Positions 1 through 19,393 are shown, numbered from the stretch's first letter. The stretch is DNA of 64,000 bases from Escherichia sp. E4742 (GCF_005843885.1 NZ_CP040443.1:1550001-1614000); one strand, 5' to 3'. The notes: a model not told the origin generated them from the sequence alone. A program made the numbers and translations.

Positions 1-875
1 GTGATGCACGCTATCTGCATCCTTCCTGGTTGCTGAAGCGTCTGCAAAAAGCGTATCCAGAGCAGTGGCAGTCCATCGTTGACGCCAATAACCAGCGTCC
101 GCCAATGTGGCTGCGCGTTAATCGTACGCATCATTCCCGCGCCAGTTGGCTTGCATTGCTGGATGAAGCAGGAATGAAAGGTTTCCCGCATTCGGATTAT
201 CCTGATGCTGTACGGCTGGAAACACCTGCACCTGTTCATGCGCTACCCGGTTTTGAAGACGGATGGGTTACCGTTCAGGATGCATCAGCACAAGGTTGCA
301 TGACCTGGCTTGCGCCACAAAACGGTGAACACATTCTGGATCTTTGTGCCGCCCCCGGCGGTAAAACAACGCATATCCTTGAGGTGGCACCAGAAGCGCA
401 GGTTCTTGCGGTTGATATTGACGAACAGCGCCTCTCTCGCGTTTACGACAATTTAAAACGCCTTGGTATGAAGGCGACCGTGAAACAAGGTGATGGCCGC
501 TACCCTTCCCAATGGTGTGGCGAGCAACAGTTTGATCGCATTTTATTAGATGCGCCTTGTTCAGCAACGGGTGTGATTCGTCGCCATCCGGATATCAAGT
601 GGTTACGTCGTGATCGCGATATCCCGGAACTCGCGCAACTGCAGTCTGAAATTCTCGACGCCATTTGGCCGCATTTAAAATCCGGTGGAACCCTGGTCTA
701 TGCCACCTGTTCGGTGTTACCGGAAGAGAATAGCCTGCAGGTTAAAGCCTTTTTGCAACGTACCGCTGATGCCGAACTTTGCGACACCGGAACACCAGAA
801 CAACCGGGTAAGCAGAATCTGCCTGGTGCCGAAGAGGGCGACGGCTTCTTTTACGCTAAGCTAATCAAAAAGTGA
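1..875 (+). CDS. rsmB: 16S rRNA m5C967 methyltransferase RsmB (5' end outside window)
   Basis: RsmB methylates C967 of 16S rRNA with S-adenosylmethionine. The reading frame is open from base 3, so the gene is cut by the window edge; the TTG at 30 is an internal Leu codon, not a start. Only the catalytic C-terminal two thirds is present. Visible motifs are the SAM-binding LDLCAAPGGKT, then LDAPCSATGV and ATCSVLPEEN, which carry the two cysteines typical of Fmu/NOL1 m5C methyltransferases. The N-terminal NusB-like RNA-binding domain lies outside. trkA follows after 21 bases, and in E. coli the order fmt-rsmB-trkA is an operon. Identification is secure from the motif set and the neighbour. Confidence 0.96.
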   Translation, partial: DARYLHPSWLLKRLQKAYPEQWQSIVDANNQRPPMWLRVNRTHHSRASWLALLDEAGMKGFPHSDYPDAVRLETPAPVHALPGFEDGWVTVQDASAQGCMTWLAPQNGEHILDLCAAPGGKTTHILEVAPEAQVLAVDIDEQRLSRVYDNLKRLGMKATVKQGDGRYPSQWCGEQQFDRILLDAPCSATGVIRRHPDIKWLRRDRDIPELAQLQSEILDAIWPHLKSGGTLVYATCSVLPEENSLQVKAFLQRTADAELCDTGTPEQPGKQNLPGAEEGDGFFYAKLIKK

Positions 876-896
876 TGAGATAACGGGTCGCGACTG

Positions 897-2273
897 ATGA
901 AAATTATCATTCTGGGTGCCGGTCAGGTTGGCGGCACACTGGCGGAAAACCTGGTTGGCGAGAACAACGATATTACCGTTGTCGATACCAATGGTGAGCG
1001 TCTGCGGACCTTGCAGGATAAATTTGACCTGCGAGTCGTGCAGGGGCATGGCTCTCATCCACGCGTATTGCGGGAGGCAGGCGCCGACGACGCCGATATG
1101 CTGGTTGCTGTAACCAGTTCAGATGAAACCAATATGGTTGCCTGCCAGGTAGCCTACTCACTTTTCAACACACCTAATCGCATCGCTCGTATCCGCTCAC
1201 CAGACTACGTGCGCGATGCCGATAAGCTATTTCATTCAGATGCTGTACCAATTGATCATCTGATCGCACCAGAGCAGTTGGTTATCGATAATATTTACCG
1301 ACTGATTGAGTATCCCGGCGCATTGCAGGTGGTGAACTTCGCTGAGGGCAAAGTTAGCCTTGCAGTGGTAAAAGCCTATTATGGTGGCCCGCTTATTGGT
1401 AATGCGCTTTCGACCATGCGCGAGCATATGCCACATATCGATACCCGCGTGGCGGCAATTTTCCGCCACGACCGTCCTATCCGCCCGCAAGGTTCGACCA
1501 TTGTTGAAGCCGGTGATGAAGTGTTCTTTATTGCCGCCTCGCAGCATATACGCGCGGTGATGAGTGAATTACAGCGACTGGAAAAACCGTATAAGCGGAT
1601 CATGCTAGTTGGTGGCGGTAATATCGGTGCAGGGCTGGCGCGTCGTCTGGAAAAAGATTACAGCGTCAAACTCATCGAACGTAATCAGCAGCGCGCTGCC
1701 GAACTGGCGGAAAAGTTGCAGAATACGATCGTCTTTTTTGGTGATGCGTCGGATCAAGAACTGCTGGCCGAAGAACATATCGATCAAGTTGATCTGTTTA
1801 TTGCCGTCACCAACGATGACGAGGCCAATATCATGTCAGCCATGCTCGCCAAACGTATGGGTGCGAAAAAGGTGATGGTATTGATCCAGCGTCGCGCTTA
1901 TGTGGATCTAGTTCAGGGGAGCGTGATCGATATTGCGATTTCACCACAACAAGCAACTATTTCTGCGTTGCTTAGTCATGTGCGAAAAGCAGATATTGTT
2001 GGTGTTTCCTCATTGCGCCGCGGCGTAGCAGAAGCTATTGAAGCCGTTGCTCACGGTGATGAAAGCACCTCGCGCGTTGTCGGCAGAGTCATTGATGAAA
2101 TCAAGCTACCGCCAGGAACTATTATTGGAGCGGTGGTACGTGGAAACGACGTGATGATTGCCAATGACAATCTGCGCATTGAGCAAGGCGATCACGTAAT
2201 TATGTTCCTCACAGATAAAAAGTTTATTACCGACGTCGAAAGACTGTTCCAGCCAAGTCCTTTCTTTTTGTAA
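897..2273 (+). CDS. trkA: Trk K+ uptake system NAD-binding regulatory subunit TrkA
   Basis: A peripheral cytoplasmic-membrane protein that gates the TrkH/TrkG potassium channels. The 458 residues form two tandem halves, each an RCK/KTN Rossmann domain followed by a TrkA-C domain. The first nucleotide-binding loop is GAGQVGG near residue 7 and the second is GGGNIGAG near residue 239. Length equals the E. coli protein. The ATG at 897 lies just behind the rsmB stop, consistent with co-transcription, and a strong terminator follows the stop codon. Confidence 0.98.
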   Translation: MKIIILGAGQVGGTLAENLVGENNDITVVDTNGERLRTLQDKFDLRVVQGHGSHPRVLREAGADDADMLVAVTSSDETNMVACQVAYSLFNTPNRIARIRSPDYVRDADKLFHSDAVPIDHLIAPEQLVIDNIYRLIEYPGALQVVNFAEGKVSLAVVKAYYGGPLIGNALSTMREHMPHIDTRVAAIFRHDRPIRPQGSTIVEAGDEVFFIAASQHIRAVMSELQRLEKPYKRIMLVGGGNIGAGLARRLEKDYSVKLIERNQQRAAELAEKLQNTIVFFGDASDQELLAEEHIDQVDLFIAVTNDDEANIMSAMLAKRMGAKKVMVLIQRRAYVDLVQGSVIDIAISPQQATISALLSHVRKADIVGVSSLRRGVAEAIEAVAHGDESTSRVVGRVIDEIKLPPGTIIGAVVRGNDVMIANDNLRIEQGDHVIMFLTDKKFITDVERLFQPSPFFL

Positions 2274-2275
2274 TT

Positions 2276-2301
2276 AATAAGGCGTCTAATGACGCCTTAT
2301 T
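2276..2301 (+). terminator. Rho-independent terminator of trkA
   Basis: An 11-bp perfect inverted repeat, AATAAGGCGTC / GACGCCTTATT with a TAAT loop, begins 2 bases after the trkA stop and is followed by a T-rich stretch. It separates trkA from mscL. Confidence 0.85.
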
Positions 2302-2402
2302 ATTTCCCTTTGAATATCAAGGATTAATTAAATTCATTCCTGGCAGGAAAATAGCTTAACATTTGTTAGACTTATGGTTGTCGGCTTCATAGGGAGAATA
2401 AC

Positions 2403-2813
2403 ATGAGCATTATTAAAGAATTTCGCGAATTTGCGATGCGCGGGAACGTGGTGGATTTGGCGGTGGGTGTCATTATCGGTGCGGCATTCGGGAAGATCGT
2501 CTCTTCGCTGGTTGCCGATATCATCATGCCACCTTTGGGCTTATTAATTGGCGGGATCGATTTTAAACAGTTTGCTGTCACGCTACGCGATGCGCAGGGG
2601 GATATCCCTGCTGTTGTGATGCATTACGGTGTCTTCATTCAAAACGTCTTTGATTTTCTGATTGTGGCCTTTGCCATCTTTATGGCGATTAAACTAATCA
2701 ACAAACTGAATCGTAAGAAAGAAGAACCTGCAGCAGCACCTGCACCAACTAAAGAAGAAGTATTACTGACAGAGATTCGTGATTTGCTGAAAGAGCAAAA
2801 TAATCGTTCTTAA
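2403..2813 (+). CDS. mscL: Large-conductance mechanosensitive channel MscL
   Basis: A homopentameric inner-membrane channel that opens near lytic membrane tension and releases solutes during osmotic downshock. At 136 residues it has the E. coli length, and from memory the sequence is the same. It has an amphipathic N-terminal helix ([13 protein letters not shown]), a pore-lining TM1 rich in Gly/Ala (about residues 15-45), a periplasmic loop, TM2 (about 75-100) and a charged C-terminal helix ([14 protein letters not shown]). GGGAGAATAAC places a ribosome site before the ATG. The 3' end is convergent with arfA and overlaps its stop codon by 3-4 bases. Confidence 0.98.
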
Positions 2814-3028
2814 CAAGCGCCTGAAAGCAGAAGGCCAGTGGTAAAAAAGTGATTTACTTTCTTGCCACTGGCCTCCCAGTTACCCCGATTGCCATGTTTT
2901 CCTTTTCGCATATAACTGCCTTTCCCTTTTTTATTTTTTTCTACACGCTGTCTGAACAAAGGGTCATGTAGTAATGCTTCAATCGCATTATCCTTTATCT
3001 GCCCTTTCGTATGCTGATATCGGCTCAT
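2810..3028 (-). CDS. arfA: Alternative ribosome-rescue factor ArfA
   Basis: ArfA binds ribosomes stalled on non-stop mRNA and recruits RF2 to hydrolyse peptidyl-tRNA, as a back-up for tmRNA. The full frame has 72 codons with the basic core [17 protein letters not shown] that sits in the mRNA channel. The last ~18 codons are hydrophobic ([12 protein letters not shown]) and lie within and beyond a strong hairpin (separate entry). In E. coli that hairpin makes the natural mRNA non-stop, so the full-length protein is a tmRNA target and the truncated form is active. Gene end overlaps mscL. Confidence 0.95.
2833..2873 (-). promoter_or_regulatory. RNase III/terminator hairpin inside arfA that creates a non-stop mRNA
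   Basis: GGCCAGTGG at 2833-2841 pairs with CCACTGGCC at 2865-2873, and A-rich/T-rich flanks extend the stem inward. It lies inside the arfA reading frame, upstream of the stop. The hairpin is seen directly. Its role as an RNase III site and terminator that sensitises arfA to tmRNA is established for E. coli. Confidence 0.75.
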
Positions 3029-3083
3029 AAAAACTCCAGTTGGTTATTTAACGGCGCGAGTGTAATCTCGTCAGTGCAAAAAA

Positions 3084-3509
3084 TCAACAATCTGCTTTAA
3101 CACCGCTGGCTCCTTGTTCAAGAGCTTCAAGGATAGAGCAATAAACGCTGCTATGGGCGCTACCACAACAGGCATCGTTAATAAGTTGCAAGGAACGCTG
3201 CATGCTCTGCAACTCGGCTATCCGCGCTTCCACTTCCTGTAATCTTTCCTGCACAATACCTTTTGATTCCTGACAAGTATGATGTTCAGGATCGATACGG
3301 ATCGAAAGTAACTCACGGATCGACTCCAGACTGAAACCAAGTTGTCTAGCATGCCGAATAAATTTCAACCGTTGGAGATCGCTTTCGGTATACAGACGAA
3401 AGCCTCCTACCGTACGAACTTCATGATCCATCATCTGCTGTTTTTCGTAATAACGTATTGTGTCGGGCGTAACTTCTGCCAGTTTTGCCAACTCACCAAT
3501 GCGATACAT
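3084..3509 (-). CDS. zntR: Zn(II)-responsive MerR-family activator ZntR
   Basis: ZntR activates the Zn/Cd/Pb efflux ATPase gene zntA by DNA distortion when zinc is bound. The MYRIGELAKLAEV start (ATG with GAGAGA upstream) gives the standard 141 residues; the frame runs on seven codons to 3530 without support. N-terminal winged HTH 1-70, dimerisation helix 80-110, then the metal loop. The zinc ligands of the family are present: Cys79, Cys114, Cys115, His119, Cys124. The C-terminus reads KADC. The yhdN stop is only 10 bases upstream, so the two genes are likely co-transcribed. Confidence 0.97.
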   Translation of the reverse strand: MYRIGELAKLAEVTPDTIRYYEKQQMMDHEVRTVGGFRLYTESDLQRLKFIRHARQLGFSLESIRELLSIRIDPEHHTCQESKGIVQERLQEVEARIAELQSMQRSLQLINDACCGSAHSSVYCSILEALEQGASGVKADC

Positions 3510-3519
3510 AAATTCTCTC

Positions 3520-3888
3520 TCAGTTGTCATTAATTTTATTCAGAAGCTTATCTGCATATTCGCCACGTAAAAATTCAGTGCTCAAACCTGCTTGCCGCAG
3601 TTTTAACTCCAGTAAAGATAACTGGCGGCTAACCTCTTGATATTTCGGATCATCCTGACGGATGCCTTTGAGAATATCCAGAAGCTGAATTGCTTCCTTC
3701 CGCTGCTCAAGTTCTGGCGGTAAACAGCCGGCATTTTTTAACAAGCGATAGCCCGCACGCAGTTCCGGCGGCACGTGTGTGTCATCTTCCAGGATTAATG
3801 GTTCACCACTGCCTGGGAGATTTTCAAACTCACCTTTAGCCTGTGCTTCAGTAATATGGCGCTCTGCCCACTGGTCAAGTAACCACAT
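3520..3888 (-). CDS. yhdN: DUF1992 (DnaJC28-like conserved domain) protein YhdN
   Basis: Conserved small cytoplasmic protein of 122 residues. It contains the DUF1992 signature near the N-terminus (WAERHITEAQAKGEF followed by NLPGSGEPL), a domain also found in the DNAJC28 family, but with no J domain and no known biochemical role. It lies immediately upstream of zntR on the same strand with a 10-base gap. I can name the family but not a function. Confidence 0.9.
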   Translation of the reverse strand: MWLLDQWAERHITEAQAKGEFENLPGSGEPLILEDDTHVPPELRAGYRLLKNAGCLPPELEQRKEAIQLLDILKGIRQDDPKYQEVSRQLSLLELKLRQAGLSTEFLRGEYADKLLNKINDN

Positions 3889-3953
3889 AAATACTCCAGG
3901 GGATGAACAAAAAGAGTACAGCTATTTTAGATAAGTGGGGATACTACAGATAT

Positions 3954-3981
3954 AAAAAAACCCGCCGAGGCGGGTTTTTTT
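3954..3981 (-). terminator. Rho-independent terminator of the alpha operon
   Basis: A run of A, then CCCGCC-GA-GGCGGG, then seven T. On the minus strand it is a GC hairpin with a full U tract just after the rplQ stop. The symmetric A/T flanks also let it stop yhdN-side transcription. Confidence 0.9.
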
Positions 3982-3994
3982 ACGTTGCTTCAGA

Positions 3995-4402
<408 letters not shown>

Positions 4403-4418
4403 TTAACCTGTGATCCGG

Positions 4419-5408
4419 TTACTCGTCAGCGATGCTTGCCGGTGGCCAGTTTTCCAGGCGCATACCCAGAGACAGTCCACGGGAAGCCAGCACGTCTTTA
4501 ATCTCAGTAAGAGATTTTTTACCAAGGTTAGGCGTTTTAAGGAGCTCAACCTCGGTACGTTGTACCAGATCACCGATATAGTGGATAGCTTCTGCTTTAA
4601 GGCAGTTAGCAGAGCGGACAGTCAATTCCAGATCGTCAACAGGGCGCAGCAGGATCGGATCGAACTCTGGTTTCTCTTCTTTCACTTCCGGCTGACGTAC
4701 ATCACGTAAGTCAACGAAAGCTTCCAGTTGTTCAGCCAGAATGGTTGCCGCACGACGAATCGCCTCTTCAGGATCGATTGTGCCGTTGGTTTCCATTTCG
4801 ATGACCAGCTTGTCCAGGTCGGTACGCTGTTCTACACGCGCTGCTTCAACATTGTAGGCAATACGCTCTACAGGGCTGTAGCATGCGTCGACCAGCAGAC
4901 GGCCGATTGGGCGCTCATCTTCTTCCGAATGAATTCGGGTAGAAGCCGGCACATAACCACGACCGCGCTGAACTTTGATACGCATGCTAATAGACGCGTT
5001 CTCATCGGTCAGGTGGCAGATCACGTGCTGCGGCTTGACGATTTCGACATCACCGTCGTGGGTGATATCGGCTGCAGTCACAGGGCCAATGCCAGATTTA
5101 TTCAAGGTAAGAATAACTTCATCTTTGCCCTGAACTCTCACCGCCAGCCCTTTCAGGTTGAGCAGGATTTCCAGGATATCTTCCTGAACGCCTTCTTTGG
5201 TGCTGTACTCATGTAGTACACCATCAATCTCAACCTCGGTCACCGCGCAACCCGGCATCGATGAGAGCAGAATACGGCGCAGTGCGTTACCCAGAGTATG
5301 GCCAAAGCCACGCTCTAAAGGCTCAAGGGTCACCTTGGCGTGCGTCGAACTCACTTGCTCGATATCAACCAGGCGCGGTTTTAGAAACTCTGTCACAGAA
5401 CCCTGCAT
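4419..5408 (-). CDS. rpoA: RNA polymerase alpha subunit
   Basis: The alpha dimer nucleates RNA polymerase assembly, and its C-terminal domain contacts UP elements and activators such as CRP and FNR, whose targets occur in this window. At 329 residues it has the E. coli length. The NTD (1-235) includes [14 protein letters not shown] of the dimer interface. A flexible linker ([18 protein letters not shown]) precedes the CTD with [15 protein letters not shown] and [20 protein letters not shown]. It lies within the alpha operon between rpsD and rplQ. Confidence 0.99.
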
Positions 5409-5433
5409 TGTGTCCTCTCTTTGGTACTAAGCT

Positions 5434-6480
<1,047 letters not shown>

Positions 6481-6493
6481 TCAATCACCCCGA

Positions 6494-6930
<437 letters not shown>

Positions 6931-6942
6931 TACAAAAGATTG

Positions 6943-6961
6943 GCTGGCTAATCTAGCCAGC
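6943..6961 (-). terminator. Hairpin at the spc/alpha operon boundary
   Basis: GCTGGCTA / TAGCCAGC, an 8-bp stem with a 3-base loop, lies between rpmJ and rpsM. On the minus strand it is followed by AATCTTTTG, a weak U tract. It is probably a leaky spc operon terminator. The alpha operon promoter should lie in the same interval but I do not assign its hexamers. Confidence 0.6.
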
Positions 6962-6996
6962 TCAACCCAACTTTGCAAGAAAAATATGCGAATAAA

Positions 6997-8476
<1,480 letters not shown>

Positions 8477-8483
8477 CTGCTAC

Positions 8484-8918
8484 TTATTCCTCGATTTTAC
8501 CGCCAGCAGCTTCGATAGCAGCACGAGCGCCTTTAGTAACACGCAGGCCACGAACAGTTACCGGAGTAGTTACTTCGCCAGCCAGGATCACTTTCGCGAA
8601 CTCGATCTGGATACCGATAATGTTAGCCGCTTTCAGCGTGTTCAGGTCTACAACACCGCCTTCTACTTTAGCCAGGTCAGACAGACGAACTTCGGCTGTA
8701 ATCGCTGCTTTACGAGAAGTGAAGCCGAATTTCGGCAGACGACGGTACAGAGGCATCTGACCACCCTCGAAACCGCGACGTACGCCACCGCCAGAACGAG
8801 ATTTCTGACCTTTGTGACCACGACCACCGGTTTTACCGAGGCCAGAACCGATACCACGACCCAGGCGTTTACCCGCCTTTTTGGAGCCTTCGGCCGGAGA
8901 CAGAGTATTTAAACGCAT
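8484..8918 (-). CDS. rplO: 50S ribosomal protein L15
   Basis: uL15 is a late assembly protein of the large subunit. The 144 residues start [20 protein letters not shown], followed by the long glycine/arginine-rich extension ([21 protein letters not shown]) that penetrates the rRNA core, and then the globular domain. It sits 3 bases from the rpmD stop. Confidence 0.99.
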
Positions 8919-8921
8919 CTC

Positions 8922-9617
<696 letters not shown>

Positions 9618-9622
9618 CTACC

Positions 9623-9985
<363 letters not shown>

Positions 9986-10519
9986 TTACTTCTTCTTAGC
10001 CTCTTTGGTACGCACGACTTCGTCGGCGTAACGAACACCCTTGCCTTTGTAAGGCTCAGGACGACGGTAGGCGCGCAGATCCGCTGCAACCTGGCCGATC
10101 ATCTGCTTATCAGCGCCTTTCAGCACGATTTCAGTCTGAGTCGGACATTCAGCAGTGATACCCGCAGGCAGCTGATGGTCAACAGGATGAGAGAAACCCA
10201 GAGACAGGTTAATCACATTGCCTTTAACCGCTGCACGGTAACCTACACCAACCAGCTGCAGCTTCTTAGTGAAGCCTTCGGTAACACCGATAACCATTGA
10301 GTTCAGCAGGGCACGCGCGGTACCAGCCTGAGCCCAACCGTCTGCGTAACCATCACGCGGACCGAAGGTCAGGGTATTATCTGCATGTTTAACTTCAACA
10401 GCATCGTTGAGAGTACGAGTCAGCTCGCCGTTTTTACCTTTGATCGTAATAACCTGACCGTTGATTTTTACATCAACGCCGGCAGGAACAACGACCGGTG
10501 CTTTAGCAACACGAGACAT
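9986..10519 (-). CDS. rplF: 50S ribosomal protein L6
   Basis: uL6 lies at the base of the L7/L12 stalk near the GTPase-associated centre. The 177-residue protein is built of two tandem similar domains, starting SRVAKAPVVVPAGVDVKING and ending in the conserved RRPEPYKGKGVRYADEVV signature. Spc operon, 9 bases before rplR. Confidence 0.99.
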   Translation of the reverse strand: MSRVAKAPVVVPAGVDVKINGQVITIKGKNGELTRTLNDAVEVKHADNTLTFGPRDGYADGWAQAGTARALLNSMVIGVTEGFTKKLQLVGVGYRAAVKGNVINLSLGFSHPVDHQLPAGITAECPTQTEIVLKGADKQMIGQVAADLRAYRRPEPYKGKGVRYADEVVRTKEAKKK

Positions 10520-10531
10520 TTTTTCCTCCGA

Positions 10532-10930
<399 letters not shown>

Positions 10931-10957
10931 TTACTCCCGTGATTCAATTGGTGACAA

Positions 10958-11266
<309 letters not shown>

Positions 11267-11277
11267 GTAACCCTACC

Positions 11278-12540
<1,263 letters not shown>

Positions 12541-12606
12541 CTAATGTCAACTACTACTGAGACCCGAAAATCAGGTCGTTAAAAATCCCCATATCGAGGG
12601 CGCGGC

Positions 12607-12635
12607 ATTATAACACCGCTTCAAGGATATGGGTA
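12607..12635 (-). promoter_or_regulatory. spc operon promoter
   Basis: On the minus strand a perfect TATAAT (+ strand ATTATA, 12607-12612) lies about 80 bases upstream of rplN. The -35 region (CTACCC/TACCCA near 12630) is poor, as in the known E. coli P-spc. The S10 terminator is immediately upstream. Confidence 0.75.
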
Positions 12636-12640
12636 GAAAA

Positions 12641-12670
12641 AATAAACGGCTCATTTCTGAGCCGTTTATT
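12641..12670 (-). terminator. Rho-independent terminator of the S10 operon
   Basis: A perfect 13-bp inverted repeat AATAAACGGCTCA / TGAGCCGTTTATT with a 4-base loop, followed on the minus strand by TTTTTTC, directly after the rpsQ stop. Confidence 0.92.
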
Positions 12671-12692
12671 CGTATCGAGAGAGTGTACTGTA

Positions 12693-14621
<1,929 letters not shown>

Positions 14622-14626
14622 CTACC

Positions 14627-14908
<282 letters not shown>

Positions 14909-14921
14909 TTATCCTCTAAAA

Positions 14922-17317
<2,396 letters not shown>

Positions 17318-17337
17318 TCAATCGCTCAATGACCTGA

Positions 17338-17820
<483 letters not shown>

Positions 17821-17826
17821 CCGCGC

Positions 17827-17854
17827 ATTATACGCAAATCTGAGATTGACGCAA
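17827..17854 (-). promoter_or_regulatory. S10 operon promoter
   Basis: A perfect TATAAT on the minus strand (+ strand ATTATA, 17827-17832) with TTGCGT 16 bases upstream. The transcript would start about 170 bases before rpsJ and include the leader hairpins. Confidence 0.8.
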
Positions 17855-18027
17855 GCATCGGGTAGAAATTAATCGCAACGCACAGATTGCGAGCTGCATT
17901 CCACGAAATTTGTAAGGTCGTGAAGATAGCGTTTTTCACCGGAACCTGGTTAACAAATCAGCGATTTCTCTGTTGCTGAGTATCCGGAGTTATTCGATGG
18001 TAATACTCCAATTACAGAGGATGTTTT

Positions 18028-18495
18028 ATGGTCGCTACCCTTCCCTTTCTGATTTTGTACGTTTGCTTATCAGTCCTACTTTTTTTCTGGGATGCAAAGC
18101 ATGGTTTGTTACCTGACAGGTTTACCTGCCCGTTACTCTGGTCAGGTCTTTTGTTCTATCAGGTTTGTCATCCTGACGGTTTAGCCGATGCGTTATGGGG
18201 GGCAATTATTGGTTACGGCACATTCGCTGTCATTTACTGGGGATATCGCATACTGCGTCATAAAGAAGGATTAGGCTATGGTGATGTGAAGTTTCTCGCC
18301 GCACTTGGCGCCTGGCATACATGGGCCTTCTTGCCACGGCTGGTTTTCCTTGCCGCCTCATTCGCTTGCGGAGCCGTAGTTATTGGTCTGCTCATGAGAG
18401 GAAAAGAATCATTAAAAAACCCGCTGCCTTTTGGGCCATTTCTGGCAGCTGCGGGTTTCATTGTAGGCTGGGATAGTCTGCTGTCAGGCTATTAA
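18028..18495 (+). CDS. hopD: Short prepilin peptidase (HopD/GspO type, peptidase domain only)
   Basis: A membrane aspartic protease of the type IV prepilin leader peptidase family (A24). The 155 residues have about five hydrophobic segments. The two catalytic aspartates are present, one in FFWDAKHGLLPD and one in GYGDVKF. The N-terminal Cys-rich methyltransferase domain of full-length GspO (about 225 residues in K-12) is absent, so methylation of the processed pilin is not expected. AGAGGA precedes the ATG. No gsp genes are adjacent, so its substrate must be encoded elsewhere (hof or ppd genes are candidates). Its end overlaps bfr by 4 bases and contains the bfr terminator. Confidence 0.88.
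   Translation: MVATLPFLILYVCLSVLLFFWDAKHGLLPDRFTCPLLWSGLLFYQVCHPDGLADALWGAIIGYGTFAVIYWGYRILRHKEGLGYGDVKFLAALGAWHTWAFLPRLVFLAASFACGAVVIGLLMRGKESLKNPLPFGPFLAAAGFIVGWDSLLSGY
18414..18458 (-). terminator. bfr terminator embedded in the hopD coding end
   Basis: AACCCGC at 18418-18424 pairs with GCGGGTT at 18451-18457, with TGCC/GGCA continuing the stem inside. On the minus strand it is followed by TTTTTTAAT. It is about 34 bases past the bfr stop, so the bfr transcript ends antisense to hopD. Confidence 0.75.
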
Positions 18496-18968
18496 TCTTT
18501 AACTTTAATTTGTGATTGCAGATAATTTTGCAGGCCGATTTTACCGATGAGATCCAGTTCAGTTTCGAGCCAGTCGATATGACCTTCTTCATCAGCAAGG
18601 ATTTCGATCATCATATCGCGGCTAACATAGTCATGAACGCTGTCGGCATAAGCGATAGCCTCACGAAGATCCTTCGCACCTTCCAGCTCTAATCGCAGGT
18701 CGGATTGCAGCATCTCTTCGACATCTTCACCGATCCCTAGCTTGCCTAAATCCTGTAAGTTAGGGATCCCTTCTAAGAACAAAATACGCTCGATATATTT
18801 ATCGGCGTGCTTCATCTCATCGATAGATTCATGGTATTCGACATCATTAAGGCGCATCAGGCCCCAGTTTTTAAACATACGGGCATGAAGAAAATACTGA
18901 TTGATCGCGACAAGCTCATTTCCCAATAGTTTATTGAGATAATTTATGATTTTAACATCACCTTTCAT
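18492..18968 (-). CDS. bfr: Bacterioferritin
   Basis: A 24-subunit iron-storage protein with ferroxidase centres and heme at dimer interfaces. It has 158 residues. The ferroxidase ligands are in place: Glu18 (LGNELVAIN), Glu51 and His54 (IDEMKHADK), Glu94, Glu127 and His130 (ADEEGHIDW). The heme ligand Met52 lies in DEMKH. From memory the sequence differs at roughly 17 positions from K-12 Bfr and ends QSQIKVKD rather than the K-12 form, much more than neighbouring genes. bfd follows upstream on the same strand. Confidence 0.97.
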   Translation of the reverse strand: MKGDVKIINYLNKLLGNELVAINQYFLHARMFKNWGLMRLNDVEYHESIDEMKHADKYIERILFLEGIPNLQDLGKLGIGEDVEEMLQSDLRLELEGAKDLREAIAYADSVHDYVSRDMMIEILADEEGHIDWLETELDLIGKIGLQNYLQSQIKVKD

Positions 18969-19040
18969 TTTATAGTCCCTCCGCTTCCACTATTAGAGCG
19001 TAGATGGGGCTAGCGGGATGTCAAAAAATAAGCGTGAGCT

Positions 19041-19235
19041 TCAGGCAATCTCTTTAAATTCGGGCATCTGCATCAACTCGTCCTGCATCACTTCGCGTGC
19101 GGCGCGAATACACTTACCACATTGATTTCCCACAGGAATAAACTTGCGTAATTGTTGGAAAGACTGAGGATGAAACTGACGGACTGCCTGGCGAATTTTT
19201 TTGTCACTTACACCATTACACAAACAAACGTACAT
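19041..19235 (-). CDS. bfd: Bacterioferritin-associated ferredoxin Bfd
   Basis: A [2Fe-2S] protein that reduces the Bfr core to mobilise iron. It has 64 residues with four Cys ligands, in the pattern CLC (4 and 6) and CGKC (39 and 42 region, NQCGKCIRAAREV). About nine residues differ from K-12 Bfd as I recall it. It lies 72 bases upstream of bfr on the same strand; a Fur-like box precedes the gene. Confidence 0.96.
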   Translation of the reverse strand: MYVCLCNGVSDKKIRQAVRQFHPQSFQQLRKFIPVGNQCGKCIRAAREVMQDELMQMPEFKEIA

Positions 19236-19265
19236 GATTACTCCCGTTCAAATTCCGCGCAAAGT

Positions 19266-19284
19266 GTAAATGAGAATAGTTATG
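19266..19284. promoter_or_regulatory. Fur-box-like site upstream of bfd
   Basis: GTAAATGAGAATAGTTATG matches the 19-bp Fur consensus GATAATGATAATCATTATC at 13 positions. It lies about 31-49 bases before the bfd ATG, where it would overlap the promoter. bfd is known to be Fur-repressed in E. coli. Confidence 0.65.
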
Positions 19285-19367
19285 ATTACAATAGCACAGT
19301 TTTATTTGCGCCACAGTTCAGCCAGCGAAATTACGACGAAATATTTCGAGCTCAAATTACGGGCAGC

Positions 19368-19393
19368 AAAAAGGGCGCCTAAGCGCCCTTTTT
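19368..19393 (-). terminator. Rho-independent terminator of the str operon (tufA)
   Basis: AAAAAGGGCGC / GCGCCCTTTTT, an 11-bp perfect stem with a CTAA loop, located 24 bases after the tufA stop. Symmetric A/T flanks make it bidirectional. Confidence 0.92.

Noticed and set aside
18028..18495. hopD as a degraded gspO pseudogene
   Set aside because: The frame is intact, has a good ribosome site, and keeps both catalytic aspartates; a 155-residue form is what I recall from Salmonella and other E. coli.
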